A DNA stretch of 64,000 nucleotides from assembly GCA_963721905.1 (NCBI GenBank), contig CAVRMF010000020.1, forward strand, positions 214,852 to 278,851, read 5' to 3'. A program made the translations under genes and the position numbers. The notes under the pieces are model-generated. The model made no database searches. It saw only the letters and a program-made list of their open reading frames with translations, and was not told the DNA's origin. Of this stretch, positions 35,915 to 45,671 are shown one piece after another. The DNA comes from Roseiarcus sp963721905. GTDB taxonomy: Bacteria; Pseudomonadota; Alphaproteobacteria; Rhizobiales; Beijerinckiaceae. Each line of letters opens with the position of its first letter. Positions within the stretch are counted from its first letter, which is position 1.

Positions 35915-37706
35915 ATGTCCTATCGCTCGCCGGTCGGCGATATTTTGTTTTCGCTGAAGGCCGTCGCTGGCCTGCCCGAAATGATCGGCTCCGAACTGGA
36001 CGCGGATTGCGACTGGGAGACGGTTTCGTCCGTCGTCGCCGAGGCCGGGCGCTTCGCAACCGACGAAATCGCGCCGCTCAATCGCCCCGGCGATATCGTC
36101 GGGGCCCGATACGAGAACGGGATCGTCGCCATGCCGCCCGGGTTTGGCGACGTTTATCGACGCTGGGCAGAGGCCGGTTGGGGCGGCGTCTCGGCGCCGG
36201 CCGAATTCGGGGGCATGGGACTGCCGCATCAGGTCAACGTCGCCTGTACGGAAATCTGGAACGGGGCATCGATGGCGTTCGCGCTCTGCCCGTTGCTGAC
36301 CGAAGGCGCGATCGGCGCGTTGAAGGCTTTCGGTTCGCGCGAACTCCTCGACGTCTATCTGCCGCCTATGATCGCCGGTCGTTGGACAGGAACGATGAAC
36401 CTGACGGAGCCGCAGGCAGGGTCCGACCTCAATGCGGTCAGGACCCGCGCCGAGCGGGCCGGCGACGGCTCTTATCGTCTTTTCGGCCAGAAGATCTTCG
36501 TCACCTATGGCGAACACGACATGGTCGAGAACATCGTCCATCTCGTGCTGGCGCGCCTCCCCGACGCGCCAGCCGGCACACGCGGGCTCTCGCTGTTCCT
36601 TGCCCCGAAATTCCTGGTCAATCCGGACGGCTCGCTCGGCCAGCGCAATGATTTGCGTTGCGCCGGCATCGAACACAAGCTCGGCATTCACGCTTCGCCC
36701 ACTTGCGTGATGATCTATGGCGAGAACGACGGCGCCAAGGCCTGGCTTATCGGCGAAGAGAACCGTGGACTCGCCGCCATGTTCGTGATGATGAACGCCG
36801 CGCGGCTTGCGGTCGGGACGCAGGGGGTCGGCGTCGGCGAGCGCGCCTACCAGCAGGCGGTCGCCTTCGCCCGCGAGCGGCGCCAGGGCCGCGGCCCGAA
36901 AGGTGGCGACGGCATGGCGCCGATCATCGAGCACGCCGACGTTCAGCGCATGCTGATGACGATGAAGGCGAACGTGCAGGCGGCGCGCGGCATCTGTCAC
37001 CTGACCGCCGCCTCGCTCGATCTTGCGAGCCACGGACGGACGGCGGAGGCGCGGGCGGCCGGGGCCGATCGGGCCGCGCTCCTGACGCCGATCGCCAAAG
37101 CCTTCTCGTCGGACACCGGCGACGAAGCGGCCTCGCTCGGCGTGCAGGTCCACGGGGGGATGGGCTTCATCGAGGAGACCGGCGCGGCCCAGCACATGCG
37201 GGATTTCGCGGATTGCCGCAATCTACGAAGGCGCCAACGGGGTGCAGGCCATCGACCTCGTGCATCGGAAGCTCCCGCTTGCCGGCGGTGAAACTGTGAG
37301 ACAGGAGATAGCCGGCATCCGCGAGGTCGCGCGGCAGGTCGACGAGACCGGCGGCGAGGGGTTTGGCGGGACGGCCGCCGCGCTCTCGGAGGCTGCGAGC
37401 GCGCTCGGTGCAGCGACAAGCGACATGCACCAATGGCTTCAGAGCGACCCGGAGTCGGCGCTCGCCGGCGCGTCGCAATACTTAAAACTGTTCGGGCTGA
37501 CGCTCGGGGGCGCGTGCCTGGCGAAGGCGGGGCTGGCGGCCGAGGCGCTTGCCGCGCAAGGGAACGGCGGCGAGCTCGCGCGCGTGGGTCTCGCCCGCTT
37601 CTTCGCCGCGAAACTGCTTCCTGTGGCGCCGGGCATCGCGCGCGCCATCGCCGCGGGCGCGGCGCCGCAGCAGGCTTATGAAGCCATTCTGGCGGACCGC
37701 GCATGA
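35915..37706 (+). pseudogene. Acyl-CoA dehydrogenase (AcdH type), one-base frameshift
   Basis: FAD enzyme of fatty-acid oxidation, of the long type of about 590 aa. Core motifs are TGTMNLTEPQAGSDLNAV, KIFVTYGEHDM, GIHASPTCVM, and GVQVHGGMGFIEETGAAQHMRD. Then TTT instead of TT at 37204-37206 shifts the frame. In the next frame IAAIYEGANGVQAIDLVHRK and the C-terminal helical domain follow to 37706. Removing one T restores the expected RDSRIAAIYEG. The start at 35915 gives the usual N-terminus. It overlaps the next gene by four bases (ATGA). Confidence 0.88.
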
Positions 37707-38470
37707 CTCACGGAATCGAAGTCAGGCGCGACGGCGCCGTCGTGTCGGCGGCCTTCGACCGGCCGGAAAAGAAAAACGCGATCACCAGCGCGATGTACGA
37801 AGCGCTGATTGAGACCTTCGACCAGGCCGAACGCGATCCGGACGTCGGCGCGCTCGTTCTCAGCGGGAATGGTGGGGTTTTCACCGCCGGCAACGATATC
37901 GGCGATTTCCTCGCGGCCGCGACGGGCGCCGCTGGGTCGCGTGATATGCATGAGGCTCCAGCGTGGCGGTTCATCAGCAGACTCGCGCGTTTCGAGAAGC
38001 CACTGGTCGCCGCGGTCCGGGGGCTAGCCGTCGGGGTCGGCACGACGCTCTGCTTCCATTGCGACCTCGTCTACGCCTCGCCCGACGCGCGCTTCCATAT
38101 GCCTTTCGTCAATCTGGGCCTGGTTCCGGAGGCCGGCTCCTCGCTGTTCGCCCCGCTGCGTTTCGGCCGGGCAAGAGCGTCGGAGTTCCTCCTGCTCGCC
38201 GAGCCCTTCGACGCCGAGACCGCGCGCGAGCTCGGCCTTGTCAACGCCCTCCTGCCTGACTCGACGCTCCTCGACCATGCCATGAGAAAGGCGGCGGTGC
38301 TTGCCGCCAAGCCGCGATCGGCGCTCCTGACGACCCGGCGCCTCTTACGCGGCGATCCGGCCGCGTTGAAGGCCCGGATGGACGAGGAAAGTCAAGCCTT
38401 TGGCGCGGCGCTCGCGTCTGAGGAAGCCCGGGCGGCGTTCATGGCGTTCATGTCGCGCGCGCCCAGCTAG
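37703..38470 (+). CDS. Enoyl-CoA hydratase/isomerase family protein
   Basis: 255-aa crotonase-fold enzyme. The oxyanion-hole segments are FTAGNDIGDF and AVRGLAVGVGTTLCFHCDL; FHMPFVNLGLVPEAGSS carries the acidic residue position. It is translationally coupled to the preceding acyl-CoA dehydrogenase, so the two likely act in sequence in beta-oxidation of an acyl-CoA. Confidence 0.9.
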   Translation: MTHGIEVRRDGAVVSAAFDRPEKKNAITSAMYEALIETFDQAERDPDVGALVLSGNGGVFTAGNDIGDFLAAATGAAGSRDMHEAPAWRFISRLARFEKPLVAAVRGLAVGVGTTLCFHCDLVYASPDARFHMPFVNLGLVPEAGSSLFAPLRFGRARASEFLLLAEPFDAETARELGLVNALLPDSTLLDHAMRKAAVLAAKPRSALLTTRRLLRGDPAALKARMDEESQAFGAALASEEARAAFMAFMSRAPS

Positions 38471-38573
38471 AGCGGTTTTCTCGCGCGTGGAATTTGTAGG
38501 TTGTAGAGAGCCGGAGCCCAAGATCCTCCGTCCGTCAATTAGCCCAGGCTTCGATCAGGTTGACCCAGCCCAA

Positions 38574-38637
38574 GCCGTCATCGCCGGCTTGACCCGGAGA
38601 TCCATGGACCCGCGGGACAAGCCCAGTGGGTGACGGC
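38574..38637. repeat. Palindromic intergenic repeat
   Basis: An imperfect hairpin of about 64 bases: GCCGTCATCGCCGGCTTGACC at the left pairs loosely with the right arm ending GGGACAAGCCCAGTGGGTGACGGC, around GATCCATGG. This type is common between genes in Alphaproteobacteria. It lies between two convergent genes and may also help terminate transcription. Confidence 0.5.
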
Positions 38638-38671
38638 AGCGCAAGCAATTCCGCCGATCGAACCCTGCCCT

Positions 38672-39562
38672 CTAGCTGGTCTTTTCGCCGATCGCATCGA
38701 GCCTCGCGAGCGCTTCATCCGACAGCCTGAGCTCCGCGGCCCTCAGATTCTCGCGCAGGTGATCGAGCGATGAGGTGCCGGGAATCAGGAGAATGTTGGG
38801 CGCGCGGTGAAGGAGCCAGGCGAGCGCCGCCTGCATCGGCGTCGCGCCGAGATCGGCCGCCACATCCGAGAGGGTCGAGGACTGTAGCGGCGTGAAGCCT
38901 CCGAGGGGAAAGAAGGGCACGTAGGCAATGCCCAAGTCCTTAAGCTCGTCGATCAGGGCGTCGTCGTCACGATAGACGACGTTATAGAGGTTCTGCACGC
39001 AAACAACCTCAGTGATGCCGCGCGCCTCAGCGACTTGCGCGGACGTGACGTTGCTCAATCCAAGATGGCGGACGAGCCCCCGTCGTTGCAGCTCCGCGAG
39101 CGCGGCGAACGGCTCCTCGAGCGATCCTTCGCTTGGTCCGTGAATCCGCCCCATCAGCCGCAGGTTGACGACATCGACAGCGTCGACGCCAAGGTTCCTG
39201 AGATTGTCGTGGACGGCGCGGGTAAGGTCCGCGGGCGAAATCGCCGGATTCCAAGAAGCGTCCTCGCCCCGGACCGCGCCGACTTTGGTCACGATCACGA
39301 GGTTGTCCGGATAGGGGTGGAGCGCCGCGCGGATCAGCTGATTGGTGATGTGGGGACCATAGAAATCGCTGGTGTCGATGTGATTGACCCCGCTTGCGAC
39401 CGCCTCGCGCAGGACGGCGAGCGCGGCGGTGCGATCCTTGGGCGGACCGAATACCCCGGGCCCGGCGAGCTGCATCGCGCCATAGCCCATGCGGTTTACG
39501 GTGCGGCCGCCGAGCGTGAATGAGCCGGCGGCGGCAATGTCGGTCGCGGTGACGTCGGTCAT
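38672..39562 (-). CDS. Aldo/keto reductase
   Basis: 296 aa. The N-terminus (RTVNRMGYGAMQLAGPGVFG) and HIDTSDFYGPHITNQL hold the catalytic Asp and Tyr, the Lys is in VIVTKVGAVRG, and the cofactor loop is IPGTSSLDHLREN. At the place of the usual catalytic His the sequence reads VDVVNLRLMG, as in a subgroup annotated simply as oxidoreductases. It is divergently transcribed from a LysR gene that probably controls it. Substrate unknown. Confidence 0.88.
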   Translation of the reverse strand: MTDVTATDIAAAGSFTLGGRTVNRMGYGAMQLAGPGVFGPPKDRTAALAVLREAVASGVNHIDTSDFYGPHITNQLIRAALHPYPDNLVIVTKVGAVRGEDASWNPAISPADLTRAVHDNLRNLGVDAVDVVNLRLMGRIHGPSEGSLEEPFAALAELQRRGLVRHLGLSNVTSAQVAEARGITEVVCVQNLYNVVYRDDDALIDELKDLGIAYVPFFPLGGFTPLQSSTLSDVAADLGATPMQAALAWLLHRAPNILLIPGTSSLDHLRENLRAAELRLSDEALARLDAIGEKTS

Positions 39563-39661
39563 GAACGATCTCCTTGAGCTTTGAACCAGCCGAGATATTG
39601 ACGCTGCGCATTCGCACGACAATCCTACCCAATCGGAACAGGCTGTGCGGATTTGAGAACA
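39563..39661. promoter_or_regulatory. Divergent AKR/lysR control region
   Basis: 99 bases between the start codons of the aldo/keto reductase and the LysR gene. The arrangement is the classic one in which the regulator binds here to control both. I do not see a perfect T-N11-A palindrome by eye. Confidence 0.45.
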
Positions 39662-40555
39662 ATGGCTGCTGACCTGAACGATGTCTCCGCCTTCGTGACG
39701 GTGGCGCGCGCCCGTGGATTTCGCGACGCCGCGCGGCTCAGCGGCGTCTCGGCTTCAAGCCTTAGCGAGGCGGTGCGGCGCCTCGAGGCCAAGCTCGGCG
39801 TGCGGCTCTTGAATCGCACCACGCGCAGCATCGCCCCGACCGAGGCGGGCGCACGTTTGCTTGAGCGGCTGACGCCGGCGCTTGGCGAAGTCGAGGCGGC
39901 GCTCGACGTCGTCAATGCCTTTCGCGACCGGCCGGCCGGAACGCTCAAGCTCAACGTGCCTGCAACCGTTGCGCGTCTAGTGCTGCCGTCGATCGTCGCG
40001 CCGTTCCTGAAGGCCTATCCCGATATTCGGCTCGAGGTCATTGTCGAGGACGTCTTCGTCGATGTGCTGGCGGCGGGTTGCGACGCCGGGGTTCGCTACG
40101 ACGAGCGGCTCGAGCAGGACATGATCGCGGTCCCGATCGGGCCGCGGATCCAGCGCTTCGTGGCTGCCGCTTCGCCCGCCTATCTCGATCAGCGAGGACG
40201 ACCGGAACACCCACGCGACTTGCTCGTCCATGCGTGCCTCCGCGGGCGGTTTGAGAGCGGCGCGTCGCCGCCTTGGGAGTTCGAGCGCGACGGCGAAGTG
40301 GTCCGGATCGACCCTATCGGACCGCTCGTGGTGCGCCCGGGCGCGGCGATGGATCTCGCGATCAGCGCGGCGGTCGACGGCCTCGGAATTATCTATCTTT
40401 TTGAAGAGTGGCTGCGTCCGCATCTCGACAGCGGCGCTTTGGAGCGGGTGCTGATGTCCTGGCAGCAGGACTTCTCGGGACCCTTCCTCTACTATCCTGG
40501 CCGTCGCCATCTACCGGCGCCGCTCCGCGCTTTCGTCGACTTCATCAAGACTTAG
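39662..40555 (+). CDS. LysR-family transcriptional regulator (divergent to AKR)
   Basis: 297 aa with an N-terminal HTH (LNDVSAFVTVARARGFRDAA, SLSEAVRRLEAKLGVRLLNR) and a substrate-binding-like domain containing DAGVRYDERLEQDMIAVPIG. It resembles the LysR group that sits next to oxidoreductase genes. Start at ATG 39662. Confidence 0.9.
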   Translation: MAADLNDVSAFVTVARARGFRDAARLSGVSASSLSEAVRRLEAKLGVRLLNRTTRSIAPTEAGARLLERLTPALGEVEAALDVVNAFRDRPAGTLKLNVPATVARLVLPSIVAPFLKAYPDIRLEVIVEDVFVDVLAAGCDAGVRYDERLEQDMIAVPIGPRIQRFVAAASPAYLDQRGRPEHPRDLLVHACLRGRFESGASPPWEFERDGEVVRIDPIGPLVVRPGAAMDLAISAAVDGLGIIYLFEEWLRPHLDSGALERVLMSWQQDFSGPFLYYPGRRHLPAPLRAFVDFIKT

Positions 40556-40573
40556 GGCCGAGCCGATGCCCGC

Positions 40574-41053
40574 TCAGCCCCCGTAGCGCCCCGCGACTTC
40601 GGCGGCGAGCCGCGCCGTCTCGCTCAGATAATGGTCGATCACCGCGGTCGCGGCCGGCGTGCAGATCCGGTAGGTCGTCTGGTAATCTCGAAACCCTCGA
40701 TTGTACGCCCCGGCGAGGAGATCACGTCGGGCCTCGCTGACCCCTTCGGCCTCAAGCAGCTCAGCCATCTTGGCGCGGAACTTCTCCCCATCGCCTGCGC
40801 CGCAGAGATTGCGCAGGTAGGCCAGCGCCCCGGTCATTTCCGCCAAGCGAAGGAGCTGGGGCTCGTAGGGAGGCGGACGCTCTGCCGCCGGGGGAGGCGC
40901 GGGCGCCGGCTGGCCCGGGGGCGCGGGCGCCGAATTGGGCGTGGGCGGGGCGCTCGACGGGGGCGCTGCTTTGGGCGCGGAGGTTTCGGCCGCGCCCGCG
41001 CTCGCCACGAGGAGCGCCGCCAGACCGAAAGCTGCGACGGCTGCCCGCATCAC
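40574..41053 (-). CDS. TIGR02301-family exported protein
   Basis: 159 aa. A signal peptide (MMRAAVAAFGLAALLVASAG) is followed by a Pro/Ala-rich linker (about residues 26-62), then the conserved domain with PYEPQLLRLAEMTGALAYLR, NLCGAGDGEKFRAKM and AYNRGFRDYQTTYRIC. This matches the Rhizobiales TIGR02301 family of unknown function. It overlaps the NUDIX gene by four bases, and the pdxH-nudix-TIGR02301 order is recurrent in this order of bacteria. Confidence 0.8.
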   Translation of the reverse strand: MMRAAVAAFGLAALLVASAGAAETSAPKAAPPSSAPPTPNSAPAPPGQPAPAPPPAAERPPPYEPQLLRLAEMTGALAYLRNLCGAGDGEKFRAKMAELLEAEGVSEARRDLLAGAYNRGFRDYQTTYRICTPAATAVIDHYLSETARLAAEVAGRYGG

Positions 41054-41541
41054 GCTAGCCCGCTTTCGATCCGCTGCGCGCTCTTGAGGATTTCAGCGAG
41101 CCCCGGCGTCGTCGGAAGAGACGCGCAGGCGGAAGGGTCGATCCACGCGACTGCATCCATCTCCTCGCTGACCCGCGCTTCGCCCCGCCTCCACCGCGCG
41201 ACGAAGGAGGCGATGACGAAATGCGCGCGGACGCTGTCGCCTTCCCGCGAAATCGGTTCGACATGCCGGTTGAACGCGACGATATCCGCCTCGACGCCGA
41301 CTTCCTCGTAAAGCTCGCGCGCGACCGCCTCGGCCAGGGTCTCGCCGAGCTCGACGACGCCTCCGGGCAGAGTGAAGCGTCCGATCATGGGCTCCCGCGC
41401 CCGACGCCCGACGAGCACTCGGCCATCCCGAAACACCGCGACCGAGACCGCGAGAATCGGACGCTCAGGGTAGAGCCGGTCATCCGCGGCCGGACGTGCG
41501 GCGCCGCTCGCGATCACGGATAGAGACGTTTCTTTCGCCAT
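41050..41541 (-). CDS. NUDIX hydrolase
   Basis: 163 aa with a complete Nudix box: GGVVELGETLAEAVAREL then YEEVGVEA. It cleaves a nucleoside diphosphate linked to some moiety. Start at ATG 41541, overlapping the end of pdxH by 28 bases, so coupled translation is likely. Confidence 0.92.
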   Translation of the reverse strand: MAKETSLSVIASGAARPAADDRLYPERPILAVSVAVFRDGRVLVGRRAREPMIGRFTLPGGVVELGETLAEAVARELYEEVGVEADIVAFNRHVEPISREGDSVRAHFVIASFVARWRRGEARVSEEMDAVAWIDPSACASLPTTPGLAEILKSAQRIESGLA

Positions 41542-42128
41542 GGCGAGCCGGGGGCCGCTCGCCTGAACACGATGCGATCGTGCAGGCGAAACGCACCATC
41601 GCTCCAGAATTCGATCTCGACCGGCGCCATGCGATACCCCCGCCAATAGGCGGGCCGCGGAATGTCGCCGTCCCCGTATCGCTTGGCATAGGCCTCGACC
41701 GCCGCCTCCAGCACCGCCCGCGATTCGAGCGGGCGCGACTGCTGGCTGGCCCAAGCGCCGAGGCGGCTGCCTCTCGGGCGCGACGCGAAATAGGCGTCGG
41801 CTTCCGCGTCGGAGACTTCGGTCACCGAGCCTCGAAACCGCGCTTGCCGACGCAACGATTTCCAGTGAAAGAGCGCCGCGGCTTTCGGCCGCGCGGCGAG
41901 TTCCCGGCCCTTGGCGCTTTCGGCGTTAGTATAAAAGACGAGCCCCCGCGCGTCTGCGCCCTTGCACAAGACCATCCGGGCGTCAGGCAGACCGTCCTCG
42001 TCCACAGTGCTGAGCGTCATCGCCTCCGGATCGTTGGTCTCGGTTGCGGCGGCTTCTTCCAGCCAAAGCTGAAACAGCGCGATCGGATCGTCAGCTTCGG
42101 TGAAGCTGCCAGACTTTAAGCCGTTCAA
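41514..42128 (-). CDS. pdxH: Pyridoxamine/pyridoxine 5'-phosphate oxidase
   Basis: 204-aa FMN enzyme making pyridoxal 5'-phosphate. Family marks are AMTLSTVDEDGLPDARMVLC, KGRELAARPKAAALFHWKSL, SRLGAWASQQSRPL, and the C-terminal WRKKRLYP signature. It is divergent from dnaJ. Its product is the cofactor for enzymes such as the oxoamine synthase at 663. Confidence 0.95.
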   Translation of the reverse strand: MNGLKSGSFTEADDPIALFQLWLEEAAATETNDPEAMTLSTVDEDGLPDARMVLCKGADARGLVFYTNAESAKGRELAARPKAAALFHWKSLRRQARFRGSVTEVSDAEADAYFASRPRGSRLGAWASQQSRPLESRAVLEAAVEAYAKRYGDGDIPRPAYWRGYRMAPVEIEFWSDGAFRLHDRIVFRRAAPGSPWRKKRLYP

Positions 42129-42381
42129 GGCGACCCTGCTCCTTTACGACGGGTCGGAGACGCAGACCCTGCGTTCACCGCCCGGCGCAATCGTATAAAT
42201 GCCAAGATCGGGCTCGACAACCGCGCCCTCCCGAGAGAGCCTGCCTGGACGACGCCTCGATTCGGCGAGCGGAGAAGGGGCATGGCCCGCCGCACTTGCA
42301 TGCCGGACGACAAGGTCCCAGATAGTCTTGGGAGACACGGGCGGCCGCGCTTCGACAAGGCGGTCGCCGAAGAATGGGCTC

Positions 42382-43320
42382 ATGATGCGCAATCCGTATG
42401 ACGTTCTTGGGGTGGCGAAGACCGCCAGCGCCTCCGACATCAAGTCGGCGTTCCGAAAACTCGCCAAGAAATACCATCCCGACCAGAGCAAAGAACCCAA
42501 GGCGAAAGAACGGTTCGCGGAGGTCGGTTCGGCGTACGAAATTCTCGGCGACGGTAAGAAGCGCGCCGCCTTCGACCGCGGCGAGATCGACGCCGAGGGC
42601 AAGCCGCGCGCGCCGCAATTCGAAGGGTTCGGCGCCGGTCGGCCGGGCGCGGGCGCAGAATTCCGCCATTTCGGCTTCGACTTCGGCGGCGGCGGATTTT
42701 CGGCGGAGAGCGGCGGGATCGACCCGGACATTCTTTCGGAGTTGTTCGGCTCAGCCGGGCGGTCGAGGACCCGCTCCAGGCCGCAAGCGCAGCGCGGCGA
42801 AGACATCGCCGTGACCATCGCGGTGCCGCTGGCGACTGCGGCGCACGGCGGTTCGGTTCGCGTCGCGCTTCCGACCGGCAGGACATTGGACGCTGCGGTC
42901 CCGGCGGGCATCGAGGAAGGAAAGTCGATCCGGTTGCGGGGCCAGGGGCATCCGGGCCACCGAGGCGTGGCAGCCGGCGACGTTATCGTGGCGATCCGCT
43001 ATGCGCCCCATCCGCTCTTCAAGGCCGACGGGCGCGATCTTAGGCTCGACTTGCCGATCACCCTCTATGAAGCGGTCCTGGGAGGAAAGGTGCGCGTGCC
43101 GACGTTGGGCGGCGAGGTCGAAATGTCGATTGCGCCTGGCATGAGCGGGGGGCGCGTGCTGCGGTTGCGCGGAAAGGGCCTTCCCGCCACGGGCGATCAG
43201 GCGGCCGGCGATCTCCTTGCGACAGTCCGGATCGTCCTGCCGAATTTGGCGGATGGCGAACTGACCGAGCTGATGCGCAAATGGCGCGACCACAAGCCCT
43301 ACGACCCCCGTTCAAACTAA
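42382..43320 (+). CDS. DnaJ/CbpA-type co-chaperone (no zinc domain)
   Basis: 312 aa. It has a J domain at residues 1-66 (NPYDVLGVAK, KKYHPDQSK with the HPD motif), a Gly/Phe-rich stretch (FGFDFGGGGF) and a C-terminal substrate-binding domain (VRVPTLGGEVEMSIAPGM). There are no CxxCxGxG zinc repeats, so it is class B/CbpA-like and not DnaJ itself. Start at ATG 42382 or the next codon, also ATG. It precedes fabI. Confidence 0.93.
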   Translation: MMRNPYDVLGVAKTASASDIKSAFRKLAKKYHPDQSKEPKAKERFAEVGSAYEILGDGKKRAAFDRGEIDAEGKPRAPQFEGFGAGRPGAGAEFRHFGFDFGGGGFSAESGGIDPDILSELFGSAGRSRTRSRPQAQRGEDIAVTIAVPLATAAHGGSVRVALPTGRTLDAAVPAGIEEGKSIRLRGQGHPGHRGVAAGDVIVAIRYAPHPLFKADGRDLRLDLPITLYEAVLGGKVRVPTLGGEVEMSIAPGMSGGRVLRLRGKGLPATGDQAAGDLLATVRIVLPNLADGELTELMRKWRDHKPYDPRSN

Positions 43321-43493
43321 GACCGGGCGGCCCCGCTAATCTCCTCCACAAGGCTGTGTGAGCAAACCCACACATTTTGTTACGGATGAGGGATTGGCGC
43401 TGGCTTCCCATGCGCTCCGGGCAAGGCTAAGGGAAGCCGAACGCCGTCCGGCGTTGCGTTCACTTCTTGATTCGGCGACGCAGCGAGGCTTTG

Positions 43494-44330
43494 ATGGAGC
43501 GAAACGGGTTGGTTGCCGCCGAATCCGGCGTGATGCGCGGGATGCGAGGGGTTATCCTCGGCGTGGCCAACAACCGTTCGATTGCCTGGGGCATCGCCAA
43601 GGCCGCCCGGGCCGCGGGAGCGGATCTGGCTTTCACCTACCAGGGCGAGGCGCTTGAAAAGAGGGTGCGCCCGCTCGCACAGGAGCTGGGCGCCAAGGTG
43701 CTCGGCCACTGTGACGTCACCGATGGCGCAACGATCGATGCGGTCTTCAATCAAGCCGCGGGCCTGTGGGGCGCGCTTGATTTCGTCGTCCACTGCATCG
43801 CCTTCGCCGACAAGGACCAGCTGACCGGGCGCTATGTCGACACGACCGAGGACAACTTCACCAAGTCGCTCGCGATCTCGTGCTATTCCTTCACGGCGAT
43901 CGCTCAGCGGGCCGAGAAGCTGATGCCGAACGGCGGCTCGCTCCTGACGCTGACCTATTACGGGGCGGAGAAATGGATGCCCCACTACAATGTGATGGGC
44001 GTCGCCAAAGCGGCTCTCGAGGCGAGCGTGCGTTACCTCGCCGCCGACCTCGGCGAAAAAGGCATCCGGGTCAACGCCCTTTCGGCCGGCCCGATCAAGA
44101 CGCTCGCCGCCTCCGGAATCGGCGATCTGCGCTATATTCTGCGATGGAACGAACATAATTCGCCCTTGCGCCGGCTGATCACGATCGACGACGTCGGCGG
44201 AAGCGCGGTCTATCTCCTGTCGCCCATGTCAAAGGCGGTGACCGGCGAAGTCCACCATGTCGACGCCGGATATCACGTCGTCGGGATGAAACACCCTTCC
44301 GCGCCGGATATCTCGGTCGTCAAGGACTAG
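43494..44330 (+). CDS. fabI: Enoyl-[acyl-carrier-protein] reductase (NADH), FabI
   Basis: 278 aa. It has the FabI form of the nucleotide motif (GVANNRSIAWGIAKA), HCIAFADKDQLTGRY, the catalytic Y-x6-K pair (TLTYYGAEKWMPHYNVMGVAK region) and LSAGPIKTLAASGI. It performs the last step of fatty-acid elongation. ATG 43494 was chosen as start, as it fits homolog length. Convergent with, and overlapping by four bases, the MFS gene. Confidence 0.95.
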   Translation: MERNGLVAAESGVMRGMRGVILGVANNRSIAWGIAKAARAAGADLAFTYQGEALEKRVRPLAQELGAKVLGHCDVTDGATIDAVFNQAAGLWGALDFVVHCIAFADKDQLTGRYVDTTEDNFTKSLAISCYSFTAIAQRAEKLMPNGGSLLTLTYYGAEKWMPHYNVMGVAKAALEASVRYLAADLGEKGIRVNALSAGPIKTLAASGIGDLRYILRWNEHNSPLRRLITIDDVGGSAVYLLSPMSKAVTGEVHHVDAGYHVVGMKHPSAPDISVVKD

Positions 44331-45480
44331 GTTCGCAAGACCTGCTTTCGCGGCTGGGTGACGAGGCTCCAGAGCGCAGCGGCCGCAATCGCCATATGAA
44401 CGTAGGCATTTTGCAGGAATAACGCCTGCGGGCCGAACTCCTTCATCAGGACCGACGCGAGCGCCGGAGCGGCGATCGCCGCAACACAATAGATGAACAA
44501 GAGCCCGACCGAGATGGCGATCATGTCGTGCGCCGAGGCTCCGTCGTTGGCGAGCGAAACGGCGAGCGTGTAAAGCGAGTAGGTGGTCAGGCCGACAAGG
44601 AAGCCCAACGCGATCAGCGCGACGCCGGGACCCGTCAGCCGGCTCAGCATGACTTCGATGGCCGCCCCGGCGATCATGACCGCAGCCATCACGAGGCGCC
44701 GGTCCAGGCGGTCGGAGATCACGCCGACGGGAAAGACGCCGAGCGCCGACCCGACGACAATCGCCGAGGTGAAAGAGGCGCCCGGTCGGGCGTCATTCCG
44801 ATGTCGACGGCGAAGACCGGGCCGAGAGCAAACGAGGCGCCGTTCGCCGCCCCCGCGGCAAGAACCGCAAAGCACGAGACCGGCGCAGCGCGGATAAGCC
44901 ACAGGAGACGTGGGCGGACGCTGCGCGGCTGGGCGGGGGGATCGACGCTGGTCATCGCCATTGGAACGATCGCGAGAGCAAGGAGCGCCGCCGCGACGGC
45001 GAAGGGCGAAAAGCCGCCGGGCCCCAGGGGCTGCAGGGCCATCTGGCCCGTCGCGGAGGCGCTGAAATTGGCGATCTGGTAGAGCGCGTAGAGCGCCCCG
45101 CGATCGGCGTTGGTCGCCTTGGCGTTGATCCAGGCTTCGATGACCGCGTAGAGGCCGGCGAGGACGAAGCCCAACAGCGCCCGAAAGATCAGCCATGCCA
45201 TGGGCGAGGGGATCACGGGCATGAGAACGACGGAAACCACCGCCAGCGAGACGAACGCTGCAAAGGCGCGGATATGGCCGGCGCGCCGGATGATTGCGGG
45301 CGCGACCAGCGTTCCCGCGAGCATTCCGGAGAAATAAGCCGATCCCAATAGCCCAATTGTGAGGTCGGGGAACCCGTCGAGGCGCGCCCGCAACGGCGTC
45401 GTCACGCCGAGCAGCGCGTTGCCGCCGATCAGCAGAAGCACGGAGAGGAGCAGCGCGGCTATGGAGGAGACGGCGGTCAA
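44327..45480 (-). pseudogene. MFS transporter, one-base frameshift
   Basis: Twelve-helix transporter. The first frame (from 45480) runs through six to seven helices to DIGMTPDRA. Near 44779-44785 one base is missing, and the following frame (SFTSAIVVGSALGVFPVGVI) continues through the remaining helices to 44327. The repair gives about 384 aa, a normal MFS length. Substrate unknown. Sequence error is as likely as decay. Confidence 0.82.
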
Positions 45481-45671
45481 GCGGGGAATCGAAGGCTAGG
45501 GTTGACATCGTGACACGTCGTGCGCCGCCGCGCGACCAAGAACGCGCCCCCCATCTCTGAAATAAACGTGAGCCTGCGCCGAAAAACGGCATATCGCCGT
45601 TAGGGTTCGGCTTGTATAAAGACCGCTTTCCGGTCAAAAGGCCGCCTCTAGAGAGGGCCGAGGCGTATTGA

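Noticed and set aside
35402..37195. 597-codon minus-strand frame opposite the acyl-CoA dehydrogenase
   Set aside because: Antisense shadow of high-GC coding sequence with an odd amino-acid mix; the true minus-strand gene (Sua5) lies in a different frame.
38500..38671. Search for CRISPR-like repeat units among the repetitive intergenic text
   Set aside because: Only a single palindrome, no regularly spaced direct repeats. No CRISPR array is seen anywhere in the window.
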